NCBI RefSeq assembly: GCF_002005105.1
Contig: NZ_MSCV01000023.1
Span: 29,538-93,537 of the forward strand
Direction of reading: 5' to 3'
Origin: Methylocaldum sp. 14B
Lineage (GTDB): Bacteria > Pseudomonadota > Gammaproteobacteria > Methylococcales > Methylococcaceae
Length of the DNA stretch: 64,000 nt
Part shown: piece after piece, positions 36,556 to 46,024 of the stretch
How positions within the stretch are numbered: the first letter of the stretch is position 1
Layout: each line of letters starts with the position of its first letter
The notes under the pieces: model-generated
The model's database searches: none
Seen by the model: only the letters and a program-made list of their open reading frames with translations
Told to the model about the DNA's origin: nothing
Position numbers and translations under genes: made by a program

Positions 36556-38232
36556 GTGAGCATTGCCAACGTCCCAATCCGTCCGCCGTTACGGGTTCTT
36601 AATGACTTTTGCCGCCCCGGCTATAGCGGCCGGATTCTGTCCATATCGAGATTTCCCGGCGGTCGGATCGCGCTGATGTGCTCCGCGCTCACCTTGGTCG
36701 CCGGCAATGTCTCGCAAGCGGAGACCTTAGAGACGACTTCGTTCGTGCCGGCAACGCCCGAGGAACAGTTCGGTTACGATTTCGCCAGCTATGTGCCCGT
36801 TATGCGGCCGGTGGAAGGCACGGCGGACGTCTTCTCTCCCGCCGGCCTGAACCAGTTGCACATGTGGTCGGTAGACGTCGAGGCGTTCCAGTCGTTCGCC
36901 GAGAGCGCGGGAATCGCCCCGGAAGTGGGCCTGTCGCCCATGCAGTTCATCCGTCCGGATGGCTCCATCGTTTCCTTCGACAGCGCTCAATCGATGAGCG
37001 ACTACATCAACACCTACGATGCCCTCGCGGCAAATTTGGGAAACGTCCCGAGCAATGGCGCGCTGTACCGGTTTTCCTCGTTTGATGCCATACGTTCGCA
37101 GATCACCGGGAACAGCGTGAGCTACAACGGCGCGGTGGATTCGCTGTTCTGCGGCAGCACCGGACTGGGCGGCAGCTACGATTCGGCCCTGGCGATTTAT
37201 CACTGTCTGTTCGGCGCGGCGCAAGGCGCCCTGCCCGCCGCGCAGCAGATCAATCAGCTGAATTTCGTGGATTTCCAGTTCAACCGTCCGACGTCCGAAA
37301 TGGCCCGCAGCCTCAACCTGATGCGCGGAATGCGTATGGCGCAACAAAAAGCCGATGAAGAGATTCAGGGCACGAACGGCGGGGCGAGCGGCGACCAGTA
37401 TCTGATGCTGGGCAACCTCGGACTGTTCTTTTCCGCCGGCGGAAGCTTCGGCGACGTCAACACGCGCCAATCCTTGCCCGGCTATGCCATCAATCGACGC
37501 ACGGTAACCGTCGGTCCCGATTACCAGGTGACCGATTGGCTACGGACGGGCCTGCTGTTCAACTATGTCAGCACCAGTTCGGACTTGGTTCAGGGGCTAG
37601 GCACTTTTAGGGCCGATAGCTTCCGGTTTACGCCATTCCTGACCTTCGTCCCCTTCGAGAACGCCTATGTCGACTTGACCATCGGCTATGCCCTTCACGA
37701 CAACCGGTCGGAACGCCGGTCGTTCGGCGTGAACTACGAGGCGAACTACACCGGCGACGAGTACAGCGCCGCATTGGGGGCGGGATATAACTTCAATTGG
37801 GGCGGCTTGAGCGTCATCCCGTACGTCCAGGCGGCGGGGATTTCGACCGAAATCAACCGGTTCCGCGAACGAAGCGACAGCGGCGTCGGAATCACCATGG
37901 GGAAGCAATATCGGGATTCGGTAACCACCACCGTGGGAACCGAGCTCAACTACGTCTGGAGCACCCCGTATGGCGTGGTTCTGCCCCGCGTTTTCGGAGA
38001 GTGGGTCCACGAATACCGCAACAGCAGTCAAGCTATCACGAACACCCTCGGGCGCGGCGGGTTCGCGACGTCATTCGTGACGCCCGATCCCATACGCAAT
38101 TGGGCCAACGTGGGCTTTGGCGCACAGTTTGTGATGCCCAACTCGGTTTCGGCATTCGTGAACTACACCAGCCTGATCATCAGCGGCGCCACCAACCATA
38201 CCCTGGAAGGCGGCGTAAGATGGGACTTTTGA
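36556..38232 (+). CDS. Autotransporter beta-domain outer-membrane protein
   Basis: A 558-residue protein. An extended signal peptide (about 1-55, hydrophobic core ALMCSALTLVAG, cleavage near SQA-ET) precedes a passenger of about 220 residues with few repeats. From about residue 290 the alternating pattern of a 12-strand barrel appears (TVGPDYQVTDWLRTGLLFNY, ALGAGYNFNWGG), and the chain ends in a terminal Phe (GVRWDF), the BAM signal. GTG start with GAGGAG 9 bases before. The short passenger lacks beta-helix repeats and carries two Cys (CGSTG, YHCLFG). A cytochrome gene follows 91 bases later on the same strand. Confidence 0.82.
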   Translation: MSIANVPIRPPLRVLNDFCRPGYSGRILSISRFPGGRIALMCSALTLVAGNVSQAETLETTSFVPATPEEQFGYDFASYVPVMRPVEGTADVFSPAGLNQLHMWSVDVEAFQSFAESAGIAPEVGLSPMQFIRPDGSIVSFDSAQSMSDYINTYDALAANLGNVPSNGALYRFSSFDAIRSQITGNSVSYNGAVDSLFCGSTGLGGSYDSALAIYHCLFGAAQGALPAAQQINQLNFVDFQFNRPTSEMARSLNLMRGMRMAQQKADEEIQGTNGGASGDQYLMLGNLGLFFSAGGSFGDVNTRQSLPGYAINRRTVTVGPDYQVTDWLRTGLLFNYVSTSSDLVQGLGTFRADSFRFTPFLTFVPFENAYVDLTIGYALHDNRSERRSFGVNYEANYTGDEYSAALGAGYNFNWGGLSVIPYVQAAGISTEINRFRERSDSGVGITMGKQYRDSVTTTVGTELNYVWSTPYGVVLPRVFGEWVHEYRNSSQAITNTLGRGGFATSFVTPDPIRNWANVGFGAQFVMPNSVSAFVNYTSLIISGATNHTLEGGVRWDF

Positions 38233-38323
38233 TGGTATAAGTAAATTCACGGCGTTCTCCGCGATACGGAGTAGATGCTGCGGCCTCGAATCTAAAATCT
38301 AAATCAGGCAGACCCAGCCAAGG

Positions 38324-40336
38324 ATGGTTTCTATGCGATTACGACCAGAAGTTTGGCTCGTTATGCTGCTTTCCGCGCTCTTCATCAGCGATGGCCTGGT
38401 CTATGTCTTCTTTTTCGCGGATCTGGCCATTCCCGGTACACCGGAGACGAGCCAAACGCTAACCCCGAAAGCCAGCGCGACTCCGCAGGAAATCGGCTCC
38501 TACGACGTATTGGGCCGAACCGTCGGCAAAGCCGAGGCGGCCAGACTCCTGCAGACGGCCGACGGAAAACGCAACCTCGCGCCGGCGAATGGAGCCGTGG
38601 AGATCACCCGTGAGTTGTTGGAGCTCGGGCGTCGGGCCTTCTACGAGGAGACTTACGGCAACGAAGTCTTCTTGACGGATGTCGTCGGCGTCATCGACGG
38701 GCCAATCAACCTGTGGAAACTGGCAAAGGCCACGATGGCGCTGGGCGGAGAGCCGACCACCAACCTCCAGGTTCAGCTGGACCGCGACGTAACGATCGGA
38801 GGGCGGACCTTCAGGCGGGGCACGTGGGTCAATACCGGCCTGGATGTGCCGGCGGGCGGACTCATTCCGCTCGGCATGCGGGTTTTTCTGCAGCAGGGAC
38901 AGATCCGGGTCGGCATGACCTGCGCCGCGTGTCACGCGACGGTCGATCCATCCACCGGCGCCATCATCGAAGGCGCGCCGAATGCGGATGTGAATCCCGG
39001 CTTGTTACTGGCTTTCGCCACCAATTCGGCCGCCTTCTTTCGCCAGACCGACGTCAACCCGATGCGCCTGCCCCCCGGCGATCATATTTATCTCAAGACC
39101 GACGACCGAAACGCCCGTCTGCCCGACCCGCGGGCGGTCGAGGACGCCGTGGACGCTGCCCTGCTGGCATGGCCGCCCGGCAACTTCGATTCCACCGGCG
39201 ATCTTCAAAACAATCCGACTCAGATTCCGACATCCTACACCTTCGGCGCCTGGCCCTACGGTTGGAGCGGTTTCGCCTCGACCGGCTGGTTCCATGGGCT
39301 GACCACGCTGAACGCCAATGTCCACGGCACCAATTCGGACATGACCACCGGCGCGGATTCTAGCGAGTCCTTGCTGGGCATCGACAAGGAAACCTATCTG
39401 GGTGTCATCCTGCAACGCTCCGCGAACGAGGACTTCCGATTGTCCGAAGGCGAACAGCCCTCGCTGTTCTTCAAGCGCATCGATCCGACGCCGGGAACGC
39501 CCGGAATGAATCAGGCCGTTACCATGCCGGGCTATCCGAAAGGCTCGATTTTCATTTTGGACGGTCTGATGCCCAACACGCCGGGAATGCCCGTGGCCGC
39601 TCAACTCAACGGCATGTCGGCCTGGCAGAACACCTTGTCGCCGCCGCCCAGTCCATCCGACGATAAGGAGGCGATACGGCGCGGCGCACGACTATTTTCG
39701 AAGGCTGGCTGTATCAACTGCCATAGCGCTCCAAACTTCACCAACAATCGCGTCCTTCCTCAGCCGACCCTCGGCACGCACCCGTCGCGCGCCAAGGCGC
39801 TGGCCGCATTCTGGTGGAGCTTCGTACCGCCAAAGACCTATCCCGCCGACGTGCCGGTGCCCCTGCCGCCGAATCCCGAGATGCTGCCCGTGCCGACCGA
39901 TATCACTCCGGAGGAAGATCAGCGATTGGCCTATGCCCAGGGCAATCCCGCCGGCGGTTATAAAGTGCCCAAGCTCGTCGGCCTTCGGGTCAGCGCGCCT
40001 TATCTGCACGACGGCGGCGTCGCCGCGGGACCCGAGGCATTTCGCCGCGAGGGCGACCGCATGGTCGTCGCCAAGACCGACCAACTCGGCATGAGCTTTC
40101 TCTTTCGCGGTATGGCCCCAGACCCTCGCAATAGTTTGCGGGCGTTGCTCGACCGGGATTTGCGCGCATCTGTCGTCGCGGCCAACCGAGCCGATCCGCG
40201 CCTCCCAAAAGCCAATGTGGACGGCAGCGGCCATGAGGTTTGGGTGGATAAAGAAGGCGGCTATACCCTGCGAGACCAGGACGACCTGATGGCGTTTCTG
40301 CTCTCGCTGGACGACGAGCCGGCCGTGCTGCCCTAA
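38324..40336 (+). CDS. Two-haem c-type cytochrome (peroxidase-like C-terminal half)
   Basis: A 670-residue protein with an N-terminal membrane or signal helix (10-30). Two haem-binding sites: CAACH near residue 200 and CINCH near 463. The C-terminal part has YKVPKLVGLRVSAPYLHDGG, the segment typical of MauG, CcpA and related di-haem proteins, with the His of LHDGG conserved. The large size and the long spacing between haems differ from classic 330-residue CCP enzymes. Located in the periplasm. It probably oxidises or peroxidises a substrate or transfers electrons; the partner is unknown. The preceding autotransporter gene may be co-transcribed. Confidence 0.83.
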   Translation: MVSMRLRPEVWLVMLLSALFISDGLVYVFFFADLAIPGTPETSQTLTPKASATPQEIGSYDVLGRTVGKAEAARLLQTADGKRNLAPANGAVEITRELLELGRRAFYEETYGNEVFLTDVVGVIDGPINLWKLAKATMALGGEPTTNLQVQLDRDVTIGGRTFRRGTWVNTGLDVPAGGLIPLGMRVFLQQGQIRVGMTCAACHATVDPSTGAIIEGAPNADVNPGLLLAFATNSAAFFRQTDVNPMRLPPGDHIYLKTDDRNARLPDPRAVEDAVDAALLAWPPGNFDSTGDLQNNPTQIPTSYTFGAWPYGWSGFASTGWFHGLTTLNANVHGTNSDMTTGADSSESLLGIDKETYLGVILQRSANEDFRLSEGEQPSLFFKRIDPTPGTPGMNQAVTMPGYPKGSIFILDGLMPNTPGMPVAAQLNGMSAWQNTLSPPPSPSDDKEAIRRGARLFSKAGCINCHSAPNFTNNRVLPQPTLGTHPSRAKALAAFWWSFVPPKTYPADVPVPLPPNPEMLPVPTDITPEEDQRLAYAQGNPAGGYKVPKLVGLRVSAPYLHDGGVAAGPEAFRREGDRMVVAKTDQLGMSFLFRGMAPDPRNSLRALLDRDLRASVVAANRADPRLPKANVDGSGHEVWVDKEGGYTLRDQDDLMAFLLSLDDEPAVLP

Positions 40337-40496
40337 CGAGCGTTGGAGCGCTTTTTCACCGCAGTAGCACACCACGCTTTTTGTAGGCCGCGCTTCGCGT
40401 GCAAATCGGCTCCAGGCCGATTGGTCCGGCACATTATCCCGGTTCTATTTGGCCTCGCGTCCAATTTCTTACACTTAGAGCGGCTGTCGGATTGGT
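40337..40496. other. Intergenic stretch with no supported gene
   Basis: Part of an 869-bp gap (40337-41205) after the cytochrome gene. It contains TGTAGGCCGCGCTTCGCG and other low-copy words, but no gene. Confidence 0.4.
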
Positions 40497-40562
40497 TTAC
40501 GGCTTGTGGGAGCGGGCTTTAGCCCGCGATCGAGCGATTATCGCGGGCTAAAGCCCGCTCCC
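40497..40562. repeat. Perfect long palindrome (GGGAGCGGGCTTTAGCCCGCGA type)
   Basis: TGTGGGAGCGGGCTTTAGCC and its reverse complement face each other around a short centre (GCGATCGAGCGATTATCGC). This TAGCCCGC element is a common dispersed repeat in Pseudomonas-like and methanotroph genomes. It can act as a transcription stop for the cytochrome gene. Confidence 0.8.
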
Positions 40563-40704
40563 ACACTAAGCACATTCAGGGAAGTCTTGCGGCATAGGCA
40601 ACCTGCACGACAACCATGCCAATCTAGCCAATCTGTCGAGATTCCGCAAATATTTGCGGAATGTACTTAGAGCATTTTCATATCTACTGTACGGGCACTC
40701 GCGC

Positions 40705-40905
40705 GTAGGTCGGGAATCCTTTCCCGACGCCATGCTCCGGCCGAGCGTCTTCGTCGGCAAGGGATTGCCGACCTACGACCGTGCATCCCCCCGTAGGTCG
40801 GGAATCCTTTCCCGACGCCACGTCCCGGCCGAGCGTCTTCGTCGGAAGGGTCGCGACTAAAGCGACCGTTTGCGATTGGGAAAGGATTGCCGACCTACGA
40901 ATGCT
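40705..40905. repeat. REP tandem with embedded GTTTGCGATTGG unit
   Basis: Two successive units open with GTAGGTCGGGAATCCTTTCC (40706, 40795). Each continues with the same GAGCGTCTTCGTCGG stretch and closes with GGATTGCCGACCTACGA. The second unit carries GGTCGCGACTAAAGCGACC plus GTTTGCGATTGGGAAAGG inserted where the first has GCAAGGG. The two thus show the array unit with and without insertion. Confidence 0.85.
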
Positions 40906-41205
40906 TGAATCCATTCACCCGAGCCGAAGGCGCCAACGACGTCCGCCAAGCTGGTTTTGCCGTACGAGCGCGATGAAAACGCTCTAAGGCCATTTGCAAT
41001 CAATCCCTACATACGAATGGAAACTGCTCTAAACCCAAAGCGGTCCGGAAGCCGCATCGAGTGGTCTACCCGAACGTACTTGCGCCACGATGGGCAAGCA
41101 GCCCGGATGAAACATGGCTGAACCCGGCGGATCGAGGCCACCAATCCCGAATTCGGCAATGGCCTACTAGCCCGAACCAGCTATCGGAACTCTTTCAGCT
41201 CCTGC

Positions 41206-42177
41206 TCAAGGGCGCTTGAAAGCGATGCCTTCCGGTGCCGTGCCGACTTTGATGGTCTTGGTGATACGATCCTTCGTGGCGTCGATCACGGAGATCGTGT
41301 TATTTCCCGTATTGGTCAAGAGCAGCAGTTTTCCATCGGCCGCAAAGCCGATGCCATGGGTGCCGGCATTCGGCGCAATCGCGACGGTCTTGACGATCGC
41401 ATTGTTGGCCAGGTCGATCTTCTGCACGGTGCCGGCGCCGTCGTTGGCCACGTAAGCATGTTTCTGATCGGGCGTTACCGTCACCTGCACCGGCCCCGCA
41501 TCCGTGGGGATACGGGTAATGACCTGGAGACTGTTGCCGTCGATAACGGCAACATGGTTGGCGGCATGACAGGCGATATAAACGCGCTGAGTGTCCTTGG
41601 CGAAACCGGCCCCCAAAGGGCCGAGCCCGACCGGTATGGTGCCCATTACGTTCCGGTTGGTCCTGTCGATAACCGACACGTCGCCGCTGCCGAAATTGCT
41701 GACAAACACCCGGTCGCCCGCTATGAGCGCGAAGTGCGGCATGCGGCCGACCTTGATGGTGGCCAGCGGAGCATAGGTTCCGGGATCGATCACCGCGACG
41801 GCGTCATCGAACTCGGTGGTGACGTAAGCTTCCTTGCCGTCGGAACTGATGAAGGTGTGGCGAGGGCCGTTACCGACCCGGAATGTCCGGCTCACTTGAT
41901 CCGTAGCCGTGTCGATGATGGAAACCGTACCGTCGTTATTATTGGTAACCCAGGCCGTTTTTTGATCCGGGCTCAAAAAAACATTGTGGTCATGGACACC
42001 GACCTTGACCGTCCGAATCGTTTTGCCGGTGTTCAAATCAACGACCCCAACTTCACCCCCGAACCAGGCGGTAGCGTAAACTTTGCCGCCGGCCGCCTTG
42101 GATTCGGCCGCGCTCAACACGTTAACGACTCCTAGGACATAGCACAGCACGATGCCGAGAACTTGGGAATGCTTCAT
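41206..42177 (-). CDS. Exported YVTN/NHL-type beta-propeller protein
   Basis: A 323-residue protein with a signal peptide (MKHSQVLGIVLCYVLGVVN..., cleavage near LSA-AE). It contains seven similar 40-residue repeats of the type VSIIDTATDQVSRTFRVGNG, VAVIDPGTYAPLATIKVG, VSVIDRTNRNVMGTIPVG and so on: a seven-bladed propeller. GGAGAGGAG precedes the ATG. Such periplasmic propellers are frequent near quinohaemoproteins and copper genes, but no catalytic residue is visible. It lies at the end of the metal-resistance run and may bind or scaffold. Confidence 0.85.
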   Translation of the reverse strand: MKHSQVLGIVLCYVLGVVNVLSAAESKAAGGKVYATAWFGGEVGVVDLNTGKTIRTVKVGVHDHNVFLSPDQKTAWVTNNNDGTVSIIDTATDQVSRTFRVGNGPRHTFISSDGKEAYVTTEFDDAVAVIDPGTYAPLATIKVGRMPHFALIAGDRVFVSNFGSGDVSVIDRTNRNVMGTIPVGLGPLGAGFAKDTQRVYIACHAANHVAVIDGNSLQVITRIPTDAGPVQVTVTPDQKHAYVANDGAGTVQKIDLANNAIVKTVAIAPNAGTHGIGFAADGKLLLLTNTGNNTISVIDATKDRITKTIKVGTAPEGIAFKRP

Positions 42178-42313
42178 ATCGATCTCCTCTCCTAGTTCAT
42201 ATGTGGGAATCGGCAGCCGTCATTTCGGGCCGCTCATGCCTTCATGCGGGGTTTGACCGCAGCTCACTCAAAAGATAATGAAACGGGAGATATTCATTCT
42301 TAGGGGCTAGGTT

Positions 42314-42628
42314 TCATGATCTGATCCGCCAAGCCGGAATTTTTATCCGTTGTTTCTCAATCGGAGGAAGAGAGGAAACGGCGGAAGATAAAAGCGTCGA
42401 TTCGTAATACTTCACAATGCCGTCGTAGAGACTGAAGCCATAGACCAACGCATCGCCCAGCATATCGAGGGCGTCGGCGAGGAGAGCGACCGAGCCGGCG
42501 ATCAGGCCGGAAACAAGTTCGACGATGAACATCATCGCGTTCAGAGCCAAGACGATCCGGAGGGTCTTGGCTTGGCGCCCGCGGAGTAGCTCAAGCGCAC
42601 CGGCTTTTTCAGTGCAGCATGCGTCCAT
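42314..42628 (-). pseudogene. Truncated cation-diffusion-facilitator (CDF) transporter
   Basis: 104 residues. The first 70 match the start of CDF exporters: MDACCTEKAGALELLRGRQ, then the two first transmembrane helices (LRIVLALNAMMFIVELVSG, LLADALDMLGDALVYGFSLY), with the DxLDMLGD metal-site pattern. After Tyr the chain changes to an unrelated tail (DGIVKYYESTLLSSAVSS...) and stops. Four further helices and the cytoplasmic domain are missing and are not found downstream. So it is a broken gene, possibly still expressed, left in the cus operon directly after cusA. Confidence 0.8.
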
Positions 42629-42689
42629 CGTTTAAGCGATGCCTAATCCTAACCTAGGAGACTTCGACGGCTTACCGGGCCGGAAAGCT

Positions 42690-45600
42690 TCATGGCCCTT
42701 GGTCCGGCACTTGGTATTTGACATCCTTGTGCCAGCGCCAAATCAAGTAAACGGCCGGGATGACGAACAGTGTGAGCAGCATGGCGGAACCGACGCCGCC
42801 GATCATGGGGGCTGCCAGACGCTTCATCACATCCGCACCGGTACCGCTGGCCAGCATGACGGGAATGAGCCCTATGATGTTGGCGCCCCCGGCCATAGCC
42901 ATGGGGCGGATGCGTTCCACCGCCCCGGAAAATACCGTCTCCGTGAGATCCTCGAGGGACTTCAGTCGACCCGCTGCCTGGCGCCGTTTGACCGCCTCGT
43001 CGAGATAAGCCAGCATCACCGCGCTGGTCTCGGCGGCAACGCCCGCCAGGGCGATCAGCCCCACCCAGACCGCGATGCTCATGTTGTAGCCGAGCAAGGC
43101 CAGGTACCAGATTCCGCCAACCAAGGACAAAGGGACGCCCAGCATGACCATGAGGGTCTTTGTGACGGAGCGGAAGGTGAAGTAATACAGCACGAAGATG
43201 ATGGCGATAGTCAAGGGAATGAAAAGCTTGAGCCGTTCCTTGACGCGCGCCATGAATTCGTACTGCCCCGACCAGGTGAGGGTATAGCCGGGCGGCAGCT
43301 CGATGTTCTCCGCCACGCGCCGTTTGAGCTCCTCAACATAACCGCCCACGTCCCGTTCGGCCATATCCACGTAGACGTAGCCCGACAGCATGCCGTCCTC
43401 GTCCCGGATCATGGCCGGACCGCTGACCATGCGCAGGGAGGCCAGCTGCGCCAGCGGCACTTGGGCGCCGCTGGGCGTATCGACCAGCACCCGCCTTAGC
43501 TTGTCCGGGTCGTCCCGAAGCTCCCGGAGATAACGTACGTTAATGGGATAGCGCTCCCGGCCTTCGATGGTGATGTCGATGTTCTCCCCGCCGATGGCCG
43601 ATTCAATGTATCGGTTCACGTCCATCACGGAAAGACCGTAGCGGGCGATCTCCTCGCGATTGATGGCGAAATCCAGGAAATAACCGCCGGAAACCCGTTC
43701 GGCATAGACGCTTCGGGTACCCGGCACCTCTTTCGCGATCATTTCGATCGATTTGCCGATCGCCTCGATTCGGTTCAGGTCGGGGCCGAAGATCTTGATC
43801 CCCACCGGCGTGCGCACGCCGGTGGTCAGCATGTCGACGCGTGCCTTGATCGGCATGGTCCAGGCATTGGTGACGCCCGGAAACTGCAGGGTCCGATCCA
43901 TCTCATCGACCAGACGGTCATAAGTGATTCCCGGCCGCCACTCTTCTTTGGGCTTGAGTTCGACGATCACCTCCATCATGGAAAACGGCGCCGGGTCGGT
44001 GGAGGTTTCGGCGCGCCCGGCTTTGCCGAACACGTGCGCCACCTCGGGGAAGCCCATGAGCTTCCGGTCCATTTGCTGCAGGAGCTTGCCGGCTTCCGTC
44101 ACCGAAATGCCGGGCAAGGTGGTGGGCATGTACAGGATGGTGCCCTCATAGAGGGGGGGCATGAACTCCGAGCCCATCCGCTGATAGACCGGAATGATGC
44201 TGACGACGAGCAAAACGGACAAGACCATGAGGGGCACGCGGTAGTGCAGCGCGAGCCTGAGCAGCGGCGCATAGGCCCGCTGCAAAAGACGGCTCACCGG
44301 ATGGCGCGCCTCGGGCCGGATGCGCCCCCGGATCAGGAGCGACAGCAGGGCCGGAATCAAGGTCACCGCCAGCACCGCGCTCATGGCGATGGACAGGTTC
44401 TTGGTCCAGGCCAATGGTTTGAACAGCCGGCCTTCCTGGGCCTCCAGGGTGAACACCGGCATGAACGCCACGGCAATGACCAGGAGCGATGCGAAAATCG
44501 CGGGGCCCACTTCCTTGGCGGAATCGATGAGCACCCGCTCTCGGCTGCCCCGTCGACCGCCCCGGTCCCATTCCTCCAGGCGCTTATGGGCGTTGTCGAC
44601 CATCACGATGGCGGCGTCCACCATATCGCCGATGGCGACGATGATGCCGCCGATGGACATGATGTTCAGGCCGAGCCCCATAAAATAAATGGGGATGAAG
44701 GCGATAAGCACAGCGAGCGGCAGGGTGATGATGGGGATCAGGGCCGAGCGGAAGTGAAGCAGGAAGCCTGCGATCAGGACGCTGACGACGATCAGTTCCT
44801 CGATCAGATTCTCGGTGGCCGTGGCGATGGACTGCCGGATCAGGTCGCTGCGGTCGTAAACCGTCACGATCTTGACGCCCGGTGGCAGCGAAGGCTCGAT
44901 TTGCTCGAGTTTCGCCTTGATGCGGTCGATGACCTTGGGGGCGTCTTCGCCGTAGCGCATGATCACGACGCCGCCCACCACTTCGCCCCGACCGTCGAGT
45001 TCCACCAGACCCCGCCGCATGTCCGGCCCGAGCGTCACCGTCGCGACATCCCGCAGCAAGATCGGTGTTCCGCCGGGATTCACCCCCACCGCGATACTCT
45101 CGATATCCGCAACGGATTTAATATAGCCGCGGCCGCGCACCATGTATTCGGCGCCGGAAAGTTCCACCACCCGACCGCCCACGTCCAAATTGCTCATCCG
45201 CACCTTGTCCACAATGTCCGATACCGATAGCCGGTAACCCAGCAGTTTGGTCGGATCCAGGTTGATCTGGTATTGGCGCACGAATCCGCCCACGCTCGCC
45301 ACCTCCGCCACCCCGTCCACGCTGGCCAGCCAATACCGGAGATACCAGTCCTGGAAGGAGCGTAAACTCGCGAGGTCCTGCTGTCCGGTCTCGTCGACGA
45401 GGGCGTACTGAAATACCCAGCCCACCGCCGTGGCGTCCGGCCCAAGCTGAGGCGTCACCCCCTCGGGCAACCGTCCGGCCAACTGGCTCATGTATTCCAG
45501 GACGCGCGAACGGGCCCAATAAATGTCGGTGCCGTCCTTGAACAGCACGTAAACGTAGGAATAGCCGAAGTCCGAAAAGCCGCGCACTACGGTGACATTG

Positions 45601-45830
45601 GGCGCCGAGATCAAGGCGGTTACGATGGGATAGGTAATCTGGTCTTCCACCAGGTCCGGCGAACGTCCCGGCCATTTGGCATAGACGATGACTTGGGTAT
45701 CGGACAGGTCCGGCAGGGCATCGATCGGGGTGTTCTTTAAACTCCAAAAACCCGCCGAGGCCAGGCCGAACACCAGCAGGAACACGATGAAGCGGTTTTT
45801 GGCGCAGAACTCGATGATGTTTTCGACCAT
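42690..45830 (-). CDS. cusA: Copper/silver RND efflux pump, inner-membrane component (set 1)
   Basis: A 1046-residue HME-RND protein. N-terminal transmembrane helix NRFIVFLLVFGLASAGFWS, the TPIDALPDLSDTQVIVY start of the periplasmic domain, and in TM4 AIGDMVDAAIVMVDNAHK, the proton-relay motif type I associate with the Cu/Ag group (HME4). It exports metal from periplasm or cytoplasm through CusB and CusC using the proton gradient. ATG 45830. The operon order here is cusC-cusB-(DUF559 insertion)-cusA, all minus strand. The 180-base gap with repeats before its start is unusual for a family where the genes normally overlap. Confidence 0.93.
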   Translation of the reverse strand: MVENIIEFCAKNRFIVFLLVFGLASAGFWSLKNTPIDALPDLSDTQVIVYAKWPGRSPDLVEDQITYPIVTALISAPNVTVVRGFSDFGYSYVYVLFKDGTDIYWARSRVLEYMSQLAGRLPEGVTPQLGPDATAVGWVFQYALVDETGQQDLASLRSFQDWYLRYWLASVDGVAEVASVGGFVRQYQINLDPTKLLGYRLSVSDIVDKVRMSNLDVGGRVVELSGAEYMVRGRGYIKSVADIESIAVGVNPGGTPILLRDVATVTLGPDMRRGLVELDGRGEVVGGVVIMRYGEDAPKVIDRIKAKLEQIEPSLPPGVKIVTVYDRSDLIRQSIATATENLIEELIVVSVLIAGFLLHFRSALIPIITLPLAVLIAFIPIYFMGLGLNIMSIGGIIVAIGDMVDAAIVMVDNAHKRLEEWDRGGRRGSRERVLIDSAKEVGPAIFASLLVIAVAFMPVFTLEAQEGRLFKPLAWTKNLSIAMSAVLAVTLIPALLSLLIRGRIRPEARHPVSRLLQRAYAPLLRLALHYRVPLMVLSVLLVVSIIPVYQRMGSEFMPPLYEGTILYMPTTLPGISVTEAGKLLQQMDRKLMGFPEVAHVFGKAGRAETSTDPAPFSMMEVIVELKPKEEWRPGITYDRLVDEMDRTLQFPGVTNAWTMPIKARVDMLTTGVRTPVGIKIFGPDLNRIEAIGKSIEMIAKEVPGTRSVYAERVSGGYFLDFAINREEIARYGLSVMDVNRYIESAIGGENIDITIEGRERYPINVRYLRELRDDPDKLRRVLVDTPSGAQVPLAQLASLRMVSGPAMIRDEDGMLSGYVYVDMAERDVGGYVEELKRRVAENIELPPGYTLTWSGQYEFMARVKERLKLFIPLTIAIIFVLYYFTFRSVTKTLMVMLGVPLSLVGGIWYLALLGYNMSIAVWVGLIALAGVAAETSAVMLAYLDEAVKRRQAAGRLKSLEDLTETVFSGAVERIRPMAMAGGANIIGLIPVMLASGTGADVMKRLAAPMIGGVGSAMLLTLFVIPAVYLIWRWHKDVKYQVPDQGP

Positions 45831-45832
45831 GG

Positions 45833-46024
45833 AAATCCCCCCTAGCCCCCCTTTTTCAAAGGGGGGTGAGTTCGGTTCTCTTTACCAACAATCATCCCGC
45901 GATCAACAGGAGATAAGCTTTTGTTCCCTGATGGGTCAACCGGGGCGAGTTGCTTTTCCCCCCTCGATCAATAGGGGCGAACTTTTGTTCCCCCCTTTGA
46001 AAAAGGGGGGCTAGGGGGGATTTC
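45833..46024. repeat. Inverted-repeat pair with GGGGGG/CCCCCC cores (DUF559-associated)
   Basis: CCCCCCTAGCCCCCCTTTTT at 45837 onward and its inverse (AAAAAGGGGGGCTAGGGGGG) at about 45999-46018 form inverted ends around 120 bases without genes. The right copy overlaps the 3' end of the DUF559 gene, supplying its stop codon. Read through in another frame it gives the peptide PPSPPFSKGG that I know as a recurring tail in proteobacterial and cyanobacterial genomes. Confidence 0.8.

Noticed and set aside
42690..45830. Zinc/cobalt (CzcA-type) specificity for the pump
   Set aside because: The TM4 segment has the AIGxMVDAAIVM form linked with copper/silver pumps rather than the DFG form of zinc pumps.
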